Shown here one piece after another: positions 1 to 8,994 of a DNA stretch of 41,531 bases. Below the pieces are notes generated by a model. It ran no database searches. It was given only the letters and a program-made list of their open reading frames with translations, and was not told where the DNA came from. Every line of letters begins with the position of its first letter. Position 1 is the first letter of the stretch. Source of the stretch: Gemmatales bacterium (GTDB lineage Bacteria; Planctomycetota; Planctomycetia; Gemmatales; HRBIN36). Made by a program: the position numbers and the translations under genes. The DNA is taken from assembly GCA_025056555.1 (NCBI GenBank), contig JANWVZ010000008.1, positions 1 through 41,531 on the forward strand, given 5' to 3'.

Positions 1-735
1 GCCGCCATGAGTATGACCACTGAGGGTGAGCACTGCGCGAGGCTCGGTCAGATACTCAATCGTTTGCGGATGATGCGCCAACAGCACACAGGGGGCTTGC
101 GTCGGGACGTTACGAAAGGCAGTCTGGACATCACAATGGCCGCTCCAAAGATCATCCACTCCAACTACGTAAAAGGTCGCGCCATTACAGCTCAGGGGCC
201 AGGATTGATTGCGCAACACGCGCACCCCCCGCTGGCACAGGGCTGATGCTATACGTCCGGATAAACTCGAGCGTCCCCAACCCATGCGTAGGCGGAGGGC
301 GAAATCGTGATTACCCAATACTGCTGCGACTCCTAGTTCGGCACGCAAACGGCCCAGCATGTCGGCCACCTGTTCGACGTATCGGCGACCGGCGTGAATA
401 AAGTCCCCAGTCAGTGCAATTACATGCGGCCGATGACGGTTGGCTAACTCGACTGCCTCTTCCAGCAAAGTGAGTGGAACCTTACGGCTGAAGTGAAAGT
501 CCGTCAGATGGACGATACGCAGTTCGTGTAAAGCTCTCGGCCAGTTTGTCAGCGAGAGCCTCCAATGACGCACTTCCAGCCACTGTGGCTCGACATGGCG
601 TGCGTAATCCCAATGAGCCCAAACCCGACCTAACCAGTTGGCCAAGCCGCGTCTCCGCCCGCGGCGGCGCCATAGGCTTGAGAGCCGCTTAGAAATCTCT
701 TCTTCGTTATGATCTCCGGCGGAATAGCGGCTCAT
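1..735 (-). CDS. Metallophosphoesterase (YkuE/YaeI-like), C-terminus cut by window edge
   Basis: Calcineurin-like phosphodiesterase or phosphatase, probably using two metal ions. I translated it by hand because the reading frame stays open to base 1 with no stop; 245 codons are visible. The metal-binding motifs appear in family order: LTDFHFS (about residue 85), LTGDF (about 116), LGNHDF (about 145), LLAHHP (about 215) and, at the very edge, SGHTHGG. That is nearly the whole catalytic domain, so probably only a short C-terminal part is missing. The family member B. subtilis YkuE sits at the cell surface, but here the N-terminus is basic and hydrophilic (RRRGRRRG near residue 25) with no clear signal peptide or membrane segment. 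The ATG at 735 has no good Shine-Dalgarno sequence, so the start is uncertain. The substrate cannot be told from sequence. Confidence 0.88.
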   Translation of the reverse strand, partial: MSRYSAGDHNEEEISKRLSSLWRRRGRRRGLANWLGRVWAHWDYARHVEPQWLEVRHWRLSLTNWPRALHELRIVHLTDFHFSRKVPLTLLEEAVELANRHRPHVIALTGDFIHAGRRYVEQVADMLGRLRAELGVAAVLGNHDFALRLRMGWGRSSLSGRIASALCQRGVRVLRNQSWPLSCNGATFYVVGVDDLWSGHCDVQTAFRNVPTQAPCVLLAHHPQTIEYLTEPRAVLTLSGHTHGG

Positions 736-909
736 GGCTAAGCACCACAAAGATTATGCCCGCCCAGCCGGGTAAGTGCAATCTGCAAAGCTGGGCCGAG
801 CCATTCGTGCTGTTGACGACTCTTCGCCATTAGTCAAATATGGCGGGTACGATAATTTCTATTCTGATGCCTGACTCTGTTACTCTTACTGCAGCATGGG
901 GTCCTGGAC

Positions 910-1293
910 TCAATCTTCTTCCTCTTCATCGAAGCCTTCATCCTCTTCAAACTCGCGCTCGTATTCGTCTTCTTCTTCCCCGTCGAACTCTTCTTCTTCC
1001 CATTCTTCCTCTTCGCCCCAGTCCTCTTCTTCCCATTCATCTTCCTCTAAATCTTCCTCTTCTTCATCAAATTCGTCCTCTTCCTCTTCAAACTCATCTT
1101 CCTCATCCTCGAAATCATCCTCGTCATCATCGGCATCTTCATCGTCATCCTCGTCGTCGTCGTAAAGCGGCCGCCTGCCTGCCTGAGGAGCATCCATTGG
1201 GTCTCCAAGCGTCGAGCCTTGATCTATGCCAAGACGACTAGCCCAGGCTGGGCAAGCTATGTTGCCGAGTAACCACCACCATTTCGTTGTCAT
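910..1293 (-). CDS. Very acidic low-complexity protein, probably exported
   Basis: I do not recognise this protein. About 127 residues. The N-terminus is a short basic and hydrophobic stretch (MTTKWWWLLG... ending PAWAS) that resembles a signal peptide with possible cleavage after AWA. A linker of about 25 residues follows, then a tail of 84 residues of which 67 are Asp or Glu. Aromatic or Leu residues interrupt the acid at regular steps: F, F, F and L fall exactly seven residues apart, then Trp, Phe and Tyr follow every four to eight. The ATG at 1293 is preferred because AGGGTG lies six bases upstream; an in-frame ATG at 1308 has no such site. The opposite strand could be read as poly-Ser, but only this strand has a signal-like start. 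Possible roles are cation binding or electrostatic binding of basic partners; this is inference. Confidence 0.6.
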   Translation of the reverse strand: MTTKWWWLLGNIACPAWASRLGIDQGSTLGDPMDAPQAGRRPLYDDDEDDDEDADDDEDDFEDEEDEFEEEEDEFDEEEEDLEEDEWEEEDWGEEEEWEEEEFDGEEEDEYEREFEEDEGFDEEEED

Positions 1294-1308
1294 AAGTTTC
1301 ACCCTCAT

Positions 1309-1719
1309 GATAGATAAGCCTAATTAGCAATGAGAGCCAGTAAACTGGCCAGGTTTCAAGCTTACTTTGCGGCAGTTGCAGATGGAAGAATTATTTCCCC
1401 CTTCCTGCGCAAAGTGACCACGGTGCGGTTGGACAAACGTCCCTCCAGCACATTAGCACGACGATTCTTGGCCTCGCGGTCAGGGCCTTCAGCGGTAGCA
1501 GCCTGCAACCGCGCCTAAGTAAGCGGACTTTTTACTGGAGATGTCCTCTCCAAAAAGGGCTAGTCAGGAATCGCCCTGTGCTGCCTTTTGCCCTGGAATG
1601 CAAAGCCTTGCCTATGCCTTATACGCTTCCGCTACGCCCTTGGCAAGGGCTGCGCTGATCTCAAAATCGTCCGTGTGCATAGTTCAACCCGATGCCGAGT
1701 TCTCGGCAGTAACAAGCCG
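1309..1719. other. Non-coding stretch between acidic protein and propeller gene
   Basis: About 410 bases without a convincing gene. The short open frames here lack ribosome binding sites and recognisable protein character. It should hold the promoter of the acidic-protein gene and the 3' end of the propeller transcript, including the hairpin listed at 1693-1708. I see no repeats or RNA gene. Confidence 0.6.
1693..1708 (-). terminator. Palindromic hairpin just after the propeller gene
   Basis: A perfect 16-base palindrome (TGCCGAGAACTCGGCA read on the minus strand) that folds as a six-pair GC-rich stem with a GAAC tetraloop. It begins 12 bases after the stop codon of the propeller gene. The place and stem fit a transcription terminator or 3' end stabiliser, but no run of U follows, so it is not a classical Rho-independent terminator. 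Confidence 0.4.
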
Positions 1720-3726
1720 TCATTTTTCGAACACCAGATCGTTGGCTCCGACGTTACCGGCAGCATCGTAAATACGCACAACCAGGACGTGTGTGCCACG
1801 TGGTAAAGGCCCCAAGCGCAATCGAAACGCCTCCTGACGGCTGTCGAAGACTCCGTCAGTTGGAAACAGAGGCTGCCACTTCCCACCGTCCAACGAATAG
1901 CTTGCCTGGCTCAAACGCGTCCAAGCGTCCAGCCCCTGCACGTCCACCATGGCGTAATCGCCATCCCATTTGTCCAGACGCAAGAATACCTGCGGTGGCT
2001 GATTGTCAACGACAAATGGCGCGCTGATACGTTCGACGCTCCGCGCCTCTGATTCAGAGTTGTCTTTGCGGTCACTGGCCACCACTTTCAGCCGATATAT
2101 TCCAGAAGGTACAGTGCTGGCGTCCCATTCCAGTTCCGGCTTCTCAAGCTCGCGGGCTAACTCGACCCAGTGATGCCAACCTTCCTTGCGGAAATAAAGG
2201 TCGAAAACCAGGCTGTCTTCGTTCGGGTCACTGGCAGTCCACTTGAAGCGCCATCGGCGGGCAGCTTCGTTTTTGGTTGCCTCCGCAGGCGGATTTTCGA
2301 TGTCCGGCACCTCCACCGAAGTGAGGTCGGGAGCCAGATTGACGTGCTGATAGCCCAGCACCAAACGGTGCACGACGGGCGTTAGATGCGGCAGGTCCGT
2401 GACCAGGGTCAGCCGATACTGTACGAAACGTCCTGGAGCAAGCTCTGGCAACGGTTGTTCCGGCTCAGTAATTTCAGGCGACCAGGCTGTCCAGGTGTCA
2501 TCGGGTATCGTTGTATTGCCGGTGCGTAGCGCCAGACTGATTCGCGTGCCTTTGGGCAAGGTTGCCGTCCACGAGACCCGGCGGAACCGACTGAGTTGCC
2601 GGGCATCGAGTACTTCAGAGATTAATCGGCCTTCGCGGACGTGTCCTTGATCCACCAGGTAGAGTCGCCCCGGTTCGCTGCAGGCAAAGACCAAGGAGCC
2701 CTCACGGCGTCGGCACAACGCGGTTACCTGCGGATATTCCAAACGCACTAATTCCCAGCGGAGTTGTTGCTGCAAGTCCAGTTCGAACACTTGTCCCTGA
2801 CCCGCTGTGGCCACCACAAGCGATTGGGGATTCAAAGAGGCCAGGGCAAATATCATAGCGCGGTCACGAAACACTTCGCGCACTGCACCGTCAGGTTGGA
2901 TCACATAGAGAGCGTTTTCCTTCACTCCGGCGGGACTGGCACCGCTCGCAGTGCCTGTCCCCGCCTTTCCCAAAGGTACGGCAGTTCCGACCCAGATAAC
3001 GTCCCCCACAAGCAGCAAAGCTCGCAGATCGTTATGCGGTGCCTCAAACAAGACCTGGGCTTGGTGGTTTTTCAGATCGAACTGATACACCAAGCCGCGC
3101 TTGGCTGTTGCGGCATACAATCGCCCCTGCGATAGCGCCAGTGCCTGCACGTGTTCCTGTCGAGTCGTGTAAAAAGTGTCCACCTGTCCGTTGCGGCTGA
3201 TCCGCAGGATTTTGCCACGCGGTCCGGTACCGGCATAAATCACGTCCTGGCCACGGTCGTAAAGCAGGGACCAGACATACGATTCCCCGGTCTTGGCTAA
3301 GACCCGGCCCTTGCCTTCGGGAGTAATTTCCAGCACCAGACCATTAGGCCCCGTACCGGCAAGAATGTGACCCTCAGGGGTCAGTGCCAGAGAAAATATC
3401 TGGGGATCCTCAGCTTGGTAAAGCAAATGGGGTCGGCCCTGCGCGTCCAATCGCCAGAGTTTTCCTTCGTTTCCCGTGGCAATCACCAGCTGGCCGTCTT
3501 TATCCTCCAGCATGGACCAGACATGTGCGGCGTCGAGGGTCGCCAGAAGTTTGATCGTTCTGCCTAAGCGGATGCTGCCATCGTTGACCAGCACAGTGTT
3601 GCGCAGTTCCGCCTTCTCATAATGAACGGGTTGGTGGTGCTGAAAAAAGCGCATTTTTCCAGCCCAAACTGGTGTCCCGATGAGCAACAAGCCCACAAGC
3701 ACTCCAGCCAGCGATGTGCCATGCAT
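1720..3726 (-). CDS. Secreted beta-propeller protein with C-terminal FN3-like region
   Basis: Exported protein of 668 residues with no known enzymatic motif. Residues 1-22 form a signal peptide (hydrophobic core GVLVGLLLIG, likely cleavage after VWA). Residues about 68-375 hold seven divergent repeats of the type VWSML..DGQLVIATGNEGK, IFSLALTPEGHILAGTGPNG and VWSLLYDR..VIYAGTGPRGK, as expected of a seven-bladed propeller. The C-terminal part looks like beta-sandwich domains; phrases such as APDLTSVEVPDIENPP, FKWTASDPNEDSLVFDLYFR and IYDAAGNVG are usual in fibronectin-III or bacterial Ig-like folds. GGAGAG precedes the ATG. It lies 96 bases downstream of the S55 peptidase on the same strand, so the two are probably co-transcribed. 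A role in binding polymers or proteins outside the cytoplasm is inference. Confidence 0.82.
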   Translation of the reverse strand: MHGTSLAGVLVGLLLIGTPVWAGKMRFFQHHQPVHYEKAELRNTVLVNDGSIRLGRTIKLLATLDAAHVWSMLEDKDGQLVIATGNEGKLWRLDAQGRPHLLYQAEDPQIFSLALTPEGHILAGTGPNGLVLEITPEGKGRVLAKTGESYVWSLLYDRGQDVIYAGTGPRGKILRISRNGQVDTFYTTRQEHVQALALSQGRLYAATAKRGLVYQFDLKNHQAQVLFEAPHNDLRALLLVGDVIWVGTAVPLGKAGTGTASGASPAGVKENALYVIQPDGAVREVFRDRAMIFALASLNPQSLVVATAGQGQVFELDLQQQLRWELVRLEYPQVTALCRRREGSLVFACSEPGRLYLVDQGHVREGRLISEVLDARQLSRFRRVSWTATLPKGTRISLALRTGNTTIPDDTWTAWSPEITEPEQPLPELAPGRFVQYRLTLVTDLPHLTPVVHRLVLGYQHVNLAPDLTSVEVPDIENPPAEATKNEAARRWRFKWTASDPNEDSLVFDLYFRKEGWHHWVELARELEKPELEWDASTVPSGIYRLKVVASDRKDNSESEARSVERISAPFVVDNQPPQVFLRLDKWDGDYAMVDVQGLDAWTRLSQASYSLDGGKWQPLFPTDGVFDSRQEAFRLRLGPLPRGTHVLVVRIYDAAGNVGANDLVFEK

Positions 3727-3822
3727 ACTATGCTCTCCTCGATTCGCTCTGGAATCACCTGGGTTGAGCGAAGGATACTGCCTCGGATAATCCTGAGAAG
3801 CTGGGACAAGGGAAAGCTATTA

Positions 3823-5742
3823 TCACGGATGAGGGCGAACCGCCGGTTTTTCCTGCAAGAAAGGCTTTTGACGTGCCACGCGGAACGACACAGATTGTTG
3901 GCCCTGAACCACCCAAGGCACGTTTTCCCGCACTACCAGGGCCCTGCCCAGCGTGCCCGCAGTCGTGTGCCGAGATTGGCTCAGCACTGCGGCTAGACCT
4001 GGCGGTAGATCAGGTAAGGCTTTACCCTCAACGACCACGCCTGCACTCGGCAGAACCAGACGGGCCGCGATGCGCGTCCGCTTCGCCGCTGTTTGTACTG
4101 CTAAAGCCTGCATCAGCTGTTCGATGGTGGTTGGATTGCTTAACAGCGGCGAATCCCGCAGTTCATAACGGGCATTGGTCAAATCATCCATCACCTGGGC
4201 GGTGTAATTTCCCTCCGGAAGGTCGGAGGGCAAGGGTAACTCCATGCGCACCCGCTGCCGTGGTTGGCGATACGGCTTGAGCCAGACATAGACCACCACC
4301 GTCTCCCCGGGGGCATACACTTCATTCTCTAGATGGACGCCATCTATTTCGGCGCTGATGCGGCCCGGGTTCAGCGTGGTATCGCAGGTCACTCGGTTCA
4401 ACCGCAGGTGCGCTATCGGGTTGGTGTATAGCAGTTGTACCAGGTTAGCTACGGGCTGATACAAGCTGGGCGGCGCACGGTTTCCCGACACGCTGCTGCC
4501 GGAAAACAGATCACGGAACTCGATTGGTTGTTGTCCCTCCAGTTCCAAGTGCACGACTAATTCTGCGGTCAATTCGTCCGGCAGTTCACCCTCGGCATCT
4601 ACCGCATTGGTCAAGACCGAAAACACCAGCTGATGAGTGAGATTGCGGTGCCGTGCTACCTGACAGCGATAAGTGCGGGCCGGGCCTTCCTTACCGAAAC
4701 GCACAGTTACCTCTACGGGCAACATGTCCGCTTTTCGCTTGAGCCAACCGGAGATGCCCGTGCTGACATCCGCATGCAGCACACCCACCGGTTCCAGGGG
4801 CGACCCGATCTTGAAGCTCAGGTTGTGCCGCGGGTAGACCGTATGGACGTAGCCTGAAAATAGCGGAAACTCACAGCGCCCCAGTCCCATGAAGGGGTGG
4901 CCAAAAGCATAAATACGGTCGCCGACCACATGGGTCACCGTGCCCAGCGAGTAAAGGCTCATGTCGCCGGTGACCAAGCCCACTACGGCCACTGCCCCCG
5001 GCGCCATTTCACTGACGGTATCGGCTGGCTTCACACTGCCAGCTGCCCCGCCTTGCACCGCCACGAGTCCGTAAGGCGCTAAGCGCTCGGCCAGCAGATC
5101 GAGGGTGTGGCTGGTGAAGCCGATCCCTGCTAACGGCAGGCGAAGCGGTTGAAGACACAGGCTGTCGGAGCGAGCCGTACTGTTCTCTGACCTCGGCGGC
5201 GCACTCGCCGGCACTGAAGCGAACGGCTCCAACCAGACCTGTGTCCAGGTGCGTTCGCCCAGACGCACAGGCTCAGACAAAGGAATCAGCCGTCGTTGAG
5301 CCATGCCCTCACGCCGCTCAAACGATTCCACGAACTCCAACATCTGTGCGAACGGCGTGATCCCGGCAATCGGCTCTTTGGCGAAAGTCCAGGCGTAGCT
5401 GATGGCACCCACCAGCTTGTTGTCCACATACACCGGGCTGCCGCTCATCCCTGCGATCACGCCCGTGTGTTCCAAATCGGCTCCTGACAGACGCGCTAGA
5501 ATCAGGTCACGCCCTGGACTGACATGCCGCAAAACGCCGAGAATTTCCACCTGAAACTTCTCGCACCGGGTGCCGCGAAAAACGGTCAAACCATAACCCT
5601 TCATCCCTGCTTTCAATTCCTCGACGGCCCAGTATTCCACCGTGGGCGACGCCTTAACCGAAATCCCCAGGCCGCTGACTAGCGCTGCCAATAACACTAA
5701 TCCTGCTGCTGCAAACTTCAGACTGTCCCTTCTCTGTCGCAT
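3823..5742 (-). CDS. SpoIVB-like peptidase S55 family protein, exported
   Basis: Predicted serine peptidase of the S55 family, 639 residues. A signal sequence or membrane anchor occupies residues 9-28. The N-terminal domain has the family hallmarks: LKAGMKGYGLTVF (44-55), then GVIAGMSGSPVYVDNKLVGA (94-113), whose GMSGSP holds the presumed nucleophile Ser100. A second block, GDRIYAFGHPFMGLG (274-288), carries the likely catalytic His282, and HADVSTGISG (323-332) follows. The last 300 residues are beta-rich and unassigned. The start chosen is the second in-frame ATG (5742), which has AGGAG eight bases upstream and begins the signal peptide; a start at 5781 would put 13 unlikely residues before it. 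Sporulation is not implied: S55 proteins of this layout occur in non-spore-formers. The propeller gene follows and may be a partner or substrate. Confidence 0.85.
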   Translation of the reverse strand: MRQRRDSLKFAAAGLVLLAALVSGLGISVKASPTVEYWAVEELKAGMKGYGLTVFRGTRCEKFQVEILGVLRHVSPGRDLILARLSGADLEHTGVIAGMSGSPVYVDNKLVGAISYAWTFAKEPIAGITPFAQMLEFVESFERREGMAQRRLIPLSEPVRLGERTWTQVWLEPFASVPASAPPRSENSTARSDSLCLQPLRLPLAGIGFTSHTLDLLAERLAPYGLVAVQGGAAGSVKPADTVSEMAPGAVAVVGLVTGDMSLYSLGTVTHVVGDRIYAFGHPFMGLGRCEFPLFSGYVHTVYPRHNLSFKIGSPLEPVGVLHADVSTGISGWLKRKADMLPVEVTVRFGKEGPARTYRCQVARHRNLTHQLVFSVLTNAVDAEGELPDELTAELVVHLELEGQQPIEFRDLFSGSSVSGNRAPPSLYQPVANLVQLLYTNPIAHLRLNRVTCDTTLNPGRISAEIDGVHLENEVYAPGETVVVYVWLKPYRQPRQRVRMELPLPSDLPEGNYTAQVMDDLTNARYELRDSPLLSNPTTIEQLMQALAVQTAAKRTRIAARLVLPSAGVVVEGKALPDLPPGLAAVLSQSRHTTAGTLGRALVVRENVPWVVQGQQSVSFRVARQKPFLQEKPAVRPHP

Positions 5743-6459
5743 AATAGTTTCTCCTGCGTGCAGTGGCAAAGGCGATAACACCAGTGCGCTGAGCCTCTTG
5801 ACCTCTCTCCTCCGATTCCAACGCTATGGTCAGCCTTAGAAGGCACCACAGCGCAATCGCCCAGTTCCGCGCAGCAAAGTTGCTATCTTATGGATCGGAG
5901 TTTGTGGATTGCAAGTCCAAACGGCAACACGTGTTACGATAGCCGACGTGACCCGGCTGGGCAGGCACGTTCGGGGACAGGTTCTCCTCCGTTCCGTCCT
6001 ATCTATTCTACGTTGCCTTTCAGCGGATGTCGCCGCAAAAGTATCCTCTAGCGCCATGTCGGGTGGGCAGGGGGGCGAACGCCACTAGACCAGAACAAAT
6101 CCACCGCTCAAAATCCGATGGCTGTCCCGTCTTGGCATGTTGGCAAGCAAACCCGTCGTACTCCGTAGCGCTGACAAAACTCCTAAACGGAGACTGTTTG
6201 CTCCCGCTCGCCTGCGCCGTCAACAAGGGAATGCCTCTAACCGCCCCCTACTGAGAACTGCAATCCGGCACTTGTCCCACCAGGAACGGCCTCATTGGTT
6301 AAGAATCAGGTGCATCCTTCACCTTTGAGGCTTCCAGGCAATAATAAATGACCCGATTTGGCTTTTTCTTGGTCGTGACAACTCGGTATATCAGACAAAT
6401 AGCGTCGCTTCGTTACAGCAGGCGTACCATTGCAGTCGCCAACCTGGGCGACGGACGTG
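5743..6459. other. Non-coding stretch upstream of the S55 peptidase gene
   Basis: About 720 bases with no supported gene. Open frames on both strands here are short (up to about 84 codons), lack ribosome binding sites and show no family-like composition. I found no tRNA-like fold. It contains one promoter-like pair (5885-5914) facing the S55 gene and the region after the stop codon of the phosphatase gene. Confidence 0.6.
5885..5914 (-). promoter_or_regulatory. Candidate sigma-70-type promoter for S55 peptidase and propeller genes
   Basis: On the minus strand TTGCAA (-35) and TAAGAT (-10) are separated by 18 bases, 143 bases before the chosen start of the S55 gene. Both boxes are imperfect and such pairs occur by chance, so this is weak support only. 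Confidence 0.25.
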
Positions 6460-7536
6460 TTACTTGGTTTCCTGGGACTTGAGGCTGCCCGGTTGGAGCA
6501 GGCTCAAGGGGATTTTCTGTTGCAAGAACAGTTCACCTTCTTCATCGCGGATTTGCAGGCGAATGAGTGGGTCTTTCCTGTCCCATTCGATGTGAATCAT
6601 GCCGAAATTATTGCCCCAGAACATGGACCCGACGCGATGGCGATTCAATTCCCAGCGGCCGAAGGTCTTGTCCGCCTGATTTAGTCCGCTCGAGGTGAGG
6701 TCGTATAACGGGTAACCGACGCCGCCATCCGTCACAGACAACTCGGCCAGATGGCGGTCGCCGCTGATAAAAACAACCCCAGCGGCGCCGGTATCGCGGA
6801 CAAGTTGAAACAACCGTTGCCGCTCGTGGGGAAAATTGCCCCATTTTTCCCAATGATGATCGTCGGGGATGACCTGAATGCTGGAAGCAATGATGCGAAG
6901 CTCGGCTGGCAGGCGCAGCTGAGCTTCCAGCCAGCGCCATTGCGCTGGGCCCAGGATTGTGGTTTGCGGATCGGGATTCGGCAGATATGGTCCCTCGCCT
7001 CGCTTAGGTCTTTCGGGGCGGCGCCGCAACGGGCTGCGGAAATAGCGGGTGTCGAGCAAGATAATCTGCACCCGTTGACCCTGAGGTCCCAGGATCACGG
7101 CATCATAGACACCTTCCTGCTGCCGACGCGGTGAGTTTGCGGGTTCACCAAAGAAATCGAGGAAAACCCGCTGGGACTCTCGTTTCTTACGGTACTCGGC
7201 CCCCGCATCATCCTTACCGTAATCATGATCGTCCCAGATGGCCAAGATCGGACACGTCTTCCGCAGCCGCTGAAAACCAGCTATTGCCGACAGTTTCTCG
7301 TACTTGGCCTTCATGATTTCCATGTCTTCAGTATCTGCATAGATGTTGTCGCCGAGGAAGATAAACAGGTCTGGCTTTTGGGCGACGATGGCATCCCAAA
7401 TCGGCTGCGGTTTATCCTGGTGAGCGCATGAGCCAAACGCGATCCGGGTTACCGCCTTGGTCGTGTCCAGAGGCGGCGCTGCTACAGCGACGGCCAGGGT
7501 CGCGAACACCATAGCGAGATTGACCAGTCGCTTCAT
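6460..7536 (-). CDS. PhoD-like alkaline phosphatase/phosphodiesterase, exported
   Basis: Metal-dependent phosphoesterase of the PhoD type, acting outside the cytoplasm on phosphate esters; 358 residues. The signal peptide is [20 protein letters not shown]. Typical blocks follow in order: IAFGSCAHQ (about 33), [11 protein letters not shown] (about 60), [13 protein letters not shown] (about 97), LLDTRYFR (about 160) and [12 protein letters not shown] (about 257). These supply the metal and phosphate ligands (Asp, Asn, Asp, His) of the family. It is shorter than PhoD of B. subtilis and lacks its large N-terminal domain, as in the short PhoD-like proteins common in planctomycetes. Two adjacent ATGs follow AAAGGAG; the second (7536) has the better spacing of five bases. 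No Pho box could be picked out with confidence. It stands alone between two gaps. Confidence 0.88.
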   Translation of the reverse strand: MKRLVNLAMVFATLAVAVAAPPLDTTKAVTRIAFGSCAHQDKPQPIWDAIVAQKPDLFIFLGDNIYADTEDMEIMKAKYEKLSAIAGFQRLRKTCPILAIWDDHDYGKDDAGAEYRKKRESQRVFLDFFGEPANSPRRQQEGVYDAVILGPQGQRVQIILLDTRYFRSPLRRRPERPKRGEGPYLPNPDPQTTILGPAQWRWLEAQLRLPAELRIIASSIQVIPDDHHWEKWGNFPHERQRLFQLVRDTGAAGVVFISGDRHLAELSVTDGGVGYPLYDLTSSGLNQADKTFGRWELNRHRVGSMFWGNNFGMIHIEWDRKDPLIRLQIRDEEGELFLQQKIPLSLLQPGSLKSQETK

Positions 7537-7539
7537 CAT

Positions 7540-7917
7540 GGCTCCTTTCAGGGATGAAGGGGCAGGTCCTAGCTGCTCATGATTCGTGCCTATATTTATT
7601 ACAATCTTGACGCCGACAAACCAACCCAGCCTTGACCAACGTCAGCTTACACCTTCGGAAAGACGCGGCTGTTCACGTCGCAGTTCGTGGCTAGCCACCC
7701 CAGCCTGAACAATTATCATCCATTGGCGGAGCCAGGTATTTGCTTTGCTCCAGAGAAATCCCGCTACTCGGCAACCCCCATAGCCCGATGGTGAGCAAAC
7801 CAGTCGTTGTGAGAATTCGCCCCGCAGTCGAAAAACGCGTCACCAACGACAATGGTAATCTTCAGGCTGCACGGAGGGGGTAACTAAAGCCCAGGGGCGC
7901 TTCAGGATGAGCGATCC
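7540..7917. other. Non-coding stretch between M28 gene and PhoD-like gene
   Basis: About 375 bases without a gene. An AT-rich patch at 7591-7608 (TAATAAATATA on the minus strand) lies some 55-70 bases before the PhoD-like start and is the likeliest place for its -10 region, but I cannot fix a matching -35 box. A five-pair inverted repeat (AGGAT...ATCCT, about 7906-7920) covers the end of the M28 gene and is too weak to call a terminator. Confidence 0.5.
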
Positions 7918-8994
7918 TCAGCGGGCCCGCATCAGCCACAGTAATACTACACGGCCTACCTGGTCCAGACCGTCCGCCGAACAGTTTTCAGGCGTATCAC
8001 TCAGGCGATGCCAATGCGGATAGTCGAAGTCAATGATATCCACCGCAGGAATACCCACTTTCAGGAGTTCCAAATGGTCATCGAGTACCGCATGTTTGGC
8101 TTGTGGAACAAAGGCGCGACAATCGAGCAAAGCTGCATAGCTCCAGATTTTCTCAACCAGCGGCCCGGCCTGCGCTAAAGAATACTGCTCGATGTAGAAA
8201 CGTGGATTCTTGCCAGCGATCATGTCCACCAGGACGGCTTCGACATAAACCGGACCATGCGGTGTCTGACGGCGTTGCTTCGCGTAGTGCTGGGCAAAGT
8301 GCTCGGAACCGAAAAAGTAACGGTCGCCGCCCCAATCGCTCGGCCGAGGATCGAAAACGTACTCTTCACCATCGAAGCAAACGAAATCCACGCCGACCTG
8401 CACAGGTAAACGTGGCAGAGTCTGGGCTAACTCCATCATCAACGCCACGCCTGAGGCACCATCGTTGGCCCCCAGAAACGGCTTTGTCCACAAGCGTTCA
8501 TCCGGTTCCTGATCGGCGATGGGGCGCGTGTCGTAATGGGTACATAACAGCAATCGGCGAGGACGCTCTGGATGCCAACGCGCCAGGACATTGACCATCT
8601 CTACAGCTTCCTTGCGGCTTCGCTGCCGCGCCTCGAACCGCTGGAATTCCACCATAGCCCCGTAACGTTCAAAGTGCTTGCGGAGAAGTTCCTGCTGCTT
8701 TTTCATACCCGGTGAGCCGCTGACCCGCGGACCCAGTGCACAGATTTCGCGCAGATATTGCAGAGCACGTTCAGCCTGGAAGAACCGACCGGTCATGACG
8801 AAACTCGCTTCAAGAAGTCGGCGAGCTAACGGGGCTGCAATGGAATCGCCCGGCTTGGCCCGATCGTCTTCTGGGCCGGGTGTGGCCACTGGTCTTCCGC
8901 TCGAGGTCAGCCAGATGCCTACGGCCGCGATCGCAACCACGAGGATGCCCAGACCAGCCAGGCGGATGTGTCTGTGCTGGGATGTCGAAGTCAT
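7918..8994 (-). CDS. M28 family metallopeptidase / glutaminyl-peptide cyclotransferase-like
   Basis: Zinc-dependent enzyme of the M28 fold, 358 residues, anchored by one N-terminal membrane segment (residues 11-30), so the catalytic part is periplasmic or at the cell surface. Visible metal and catalytic blocks are CTHYDTRP (151-158), FLGANDGASGVA (173-184), CFDGEEY (206-212), a later Asp near VDMIAG (256-261) and FDYPHWHRLSDTPEN (323-337). The pairing of GANDGASG with a late DDH...PHWHRLSDT resembles glutaminyl cyclases more than ordinary aminopeptidases, so formation of N-terminal pyroglutamate is as likely as removal of N-terminal residues. The start overlaps the stop of the dehydrogenase gene by four bases (ATGA), showing translational coupling. 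The functional link between the two is not obvious. Confidence 0.85.
   Translation of the reverse strand: MTSTSQHRHIRLAGLGILVVAIAAVGIWLTSSGRPVATPGPEDDRAKPGDSIAAPLARRLLEASFVMTGRFFQAERALQYLREICALGPRVSGSPGMKKQQELLRKHFERYGAMVEFQRFEARQRSRKEAVEMVNVLARWHPERPRRLLLCTHYDTRPIADQEPDERLWTKPFLGANDGASGVALMMELAQTLPRLPVQVGVDFVCFDGEEYVFDPRPSDWGGDRYFFGSEHFAQHYAKQRRQTPHGPVYVEAVLVDMIAGKNPRFYIEQYSLAQAGPLVEKIWSYAALLDCRAFVPQAKHAVLDDHLELLKVGIPAVDIIDFDYPHWHRLSDTPENCSADGLDQVGRVVLLWLMRAR

Noticed and set aside
896-1165. Plus-strand open frame encoding nearly pure poly-Ser
   Set aside because: It is the mirror of the acidic protein: GAx codons on one strand give TCx on the other. It lacks a ribosome site and a credible N-terminus, while the minus strand has both.
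5836-6057. Small minus-strand open frame of 73 codons upstream of the S55 gene
   Set aside because: No ribosome site, an Arg/Thr/Cys-rich product without family features, and it overlaps other equally random frames.
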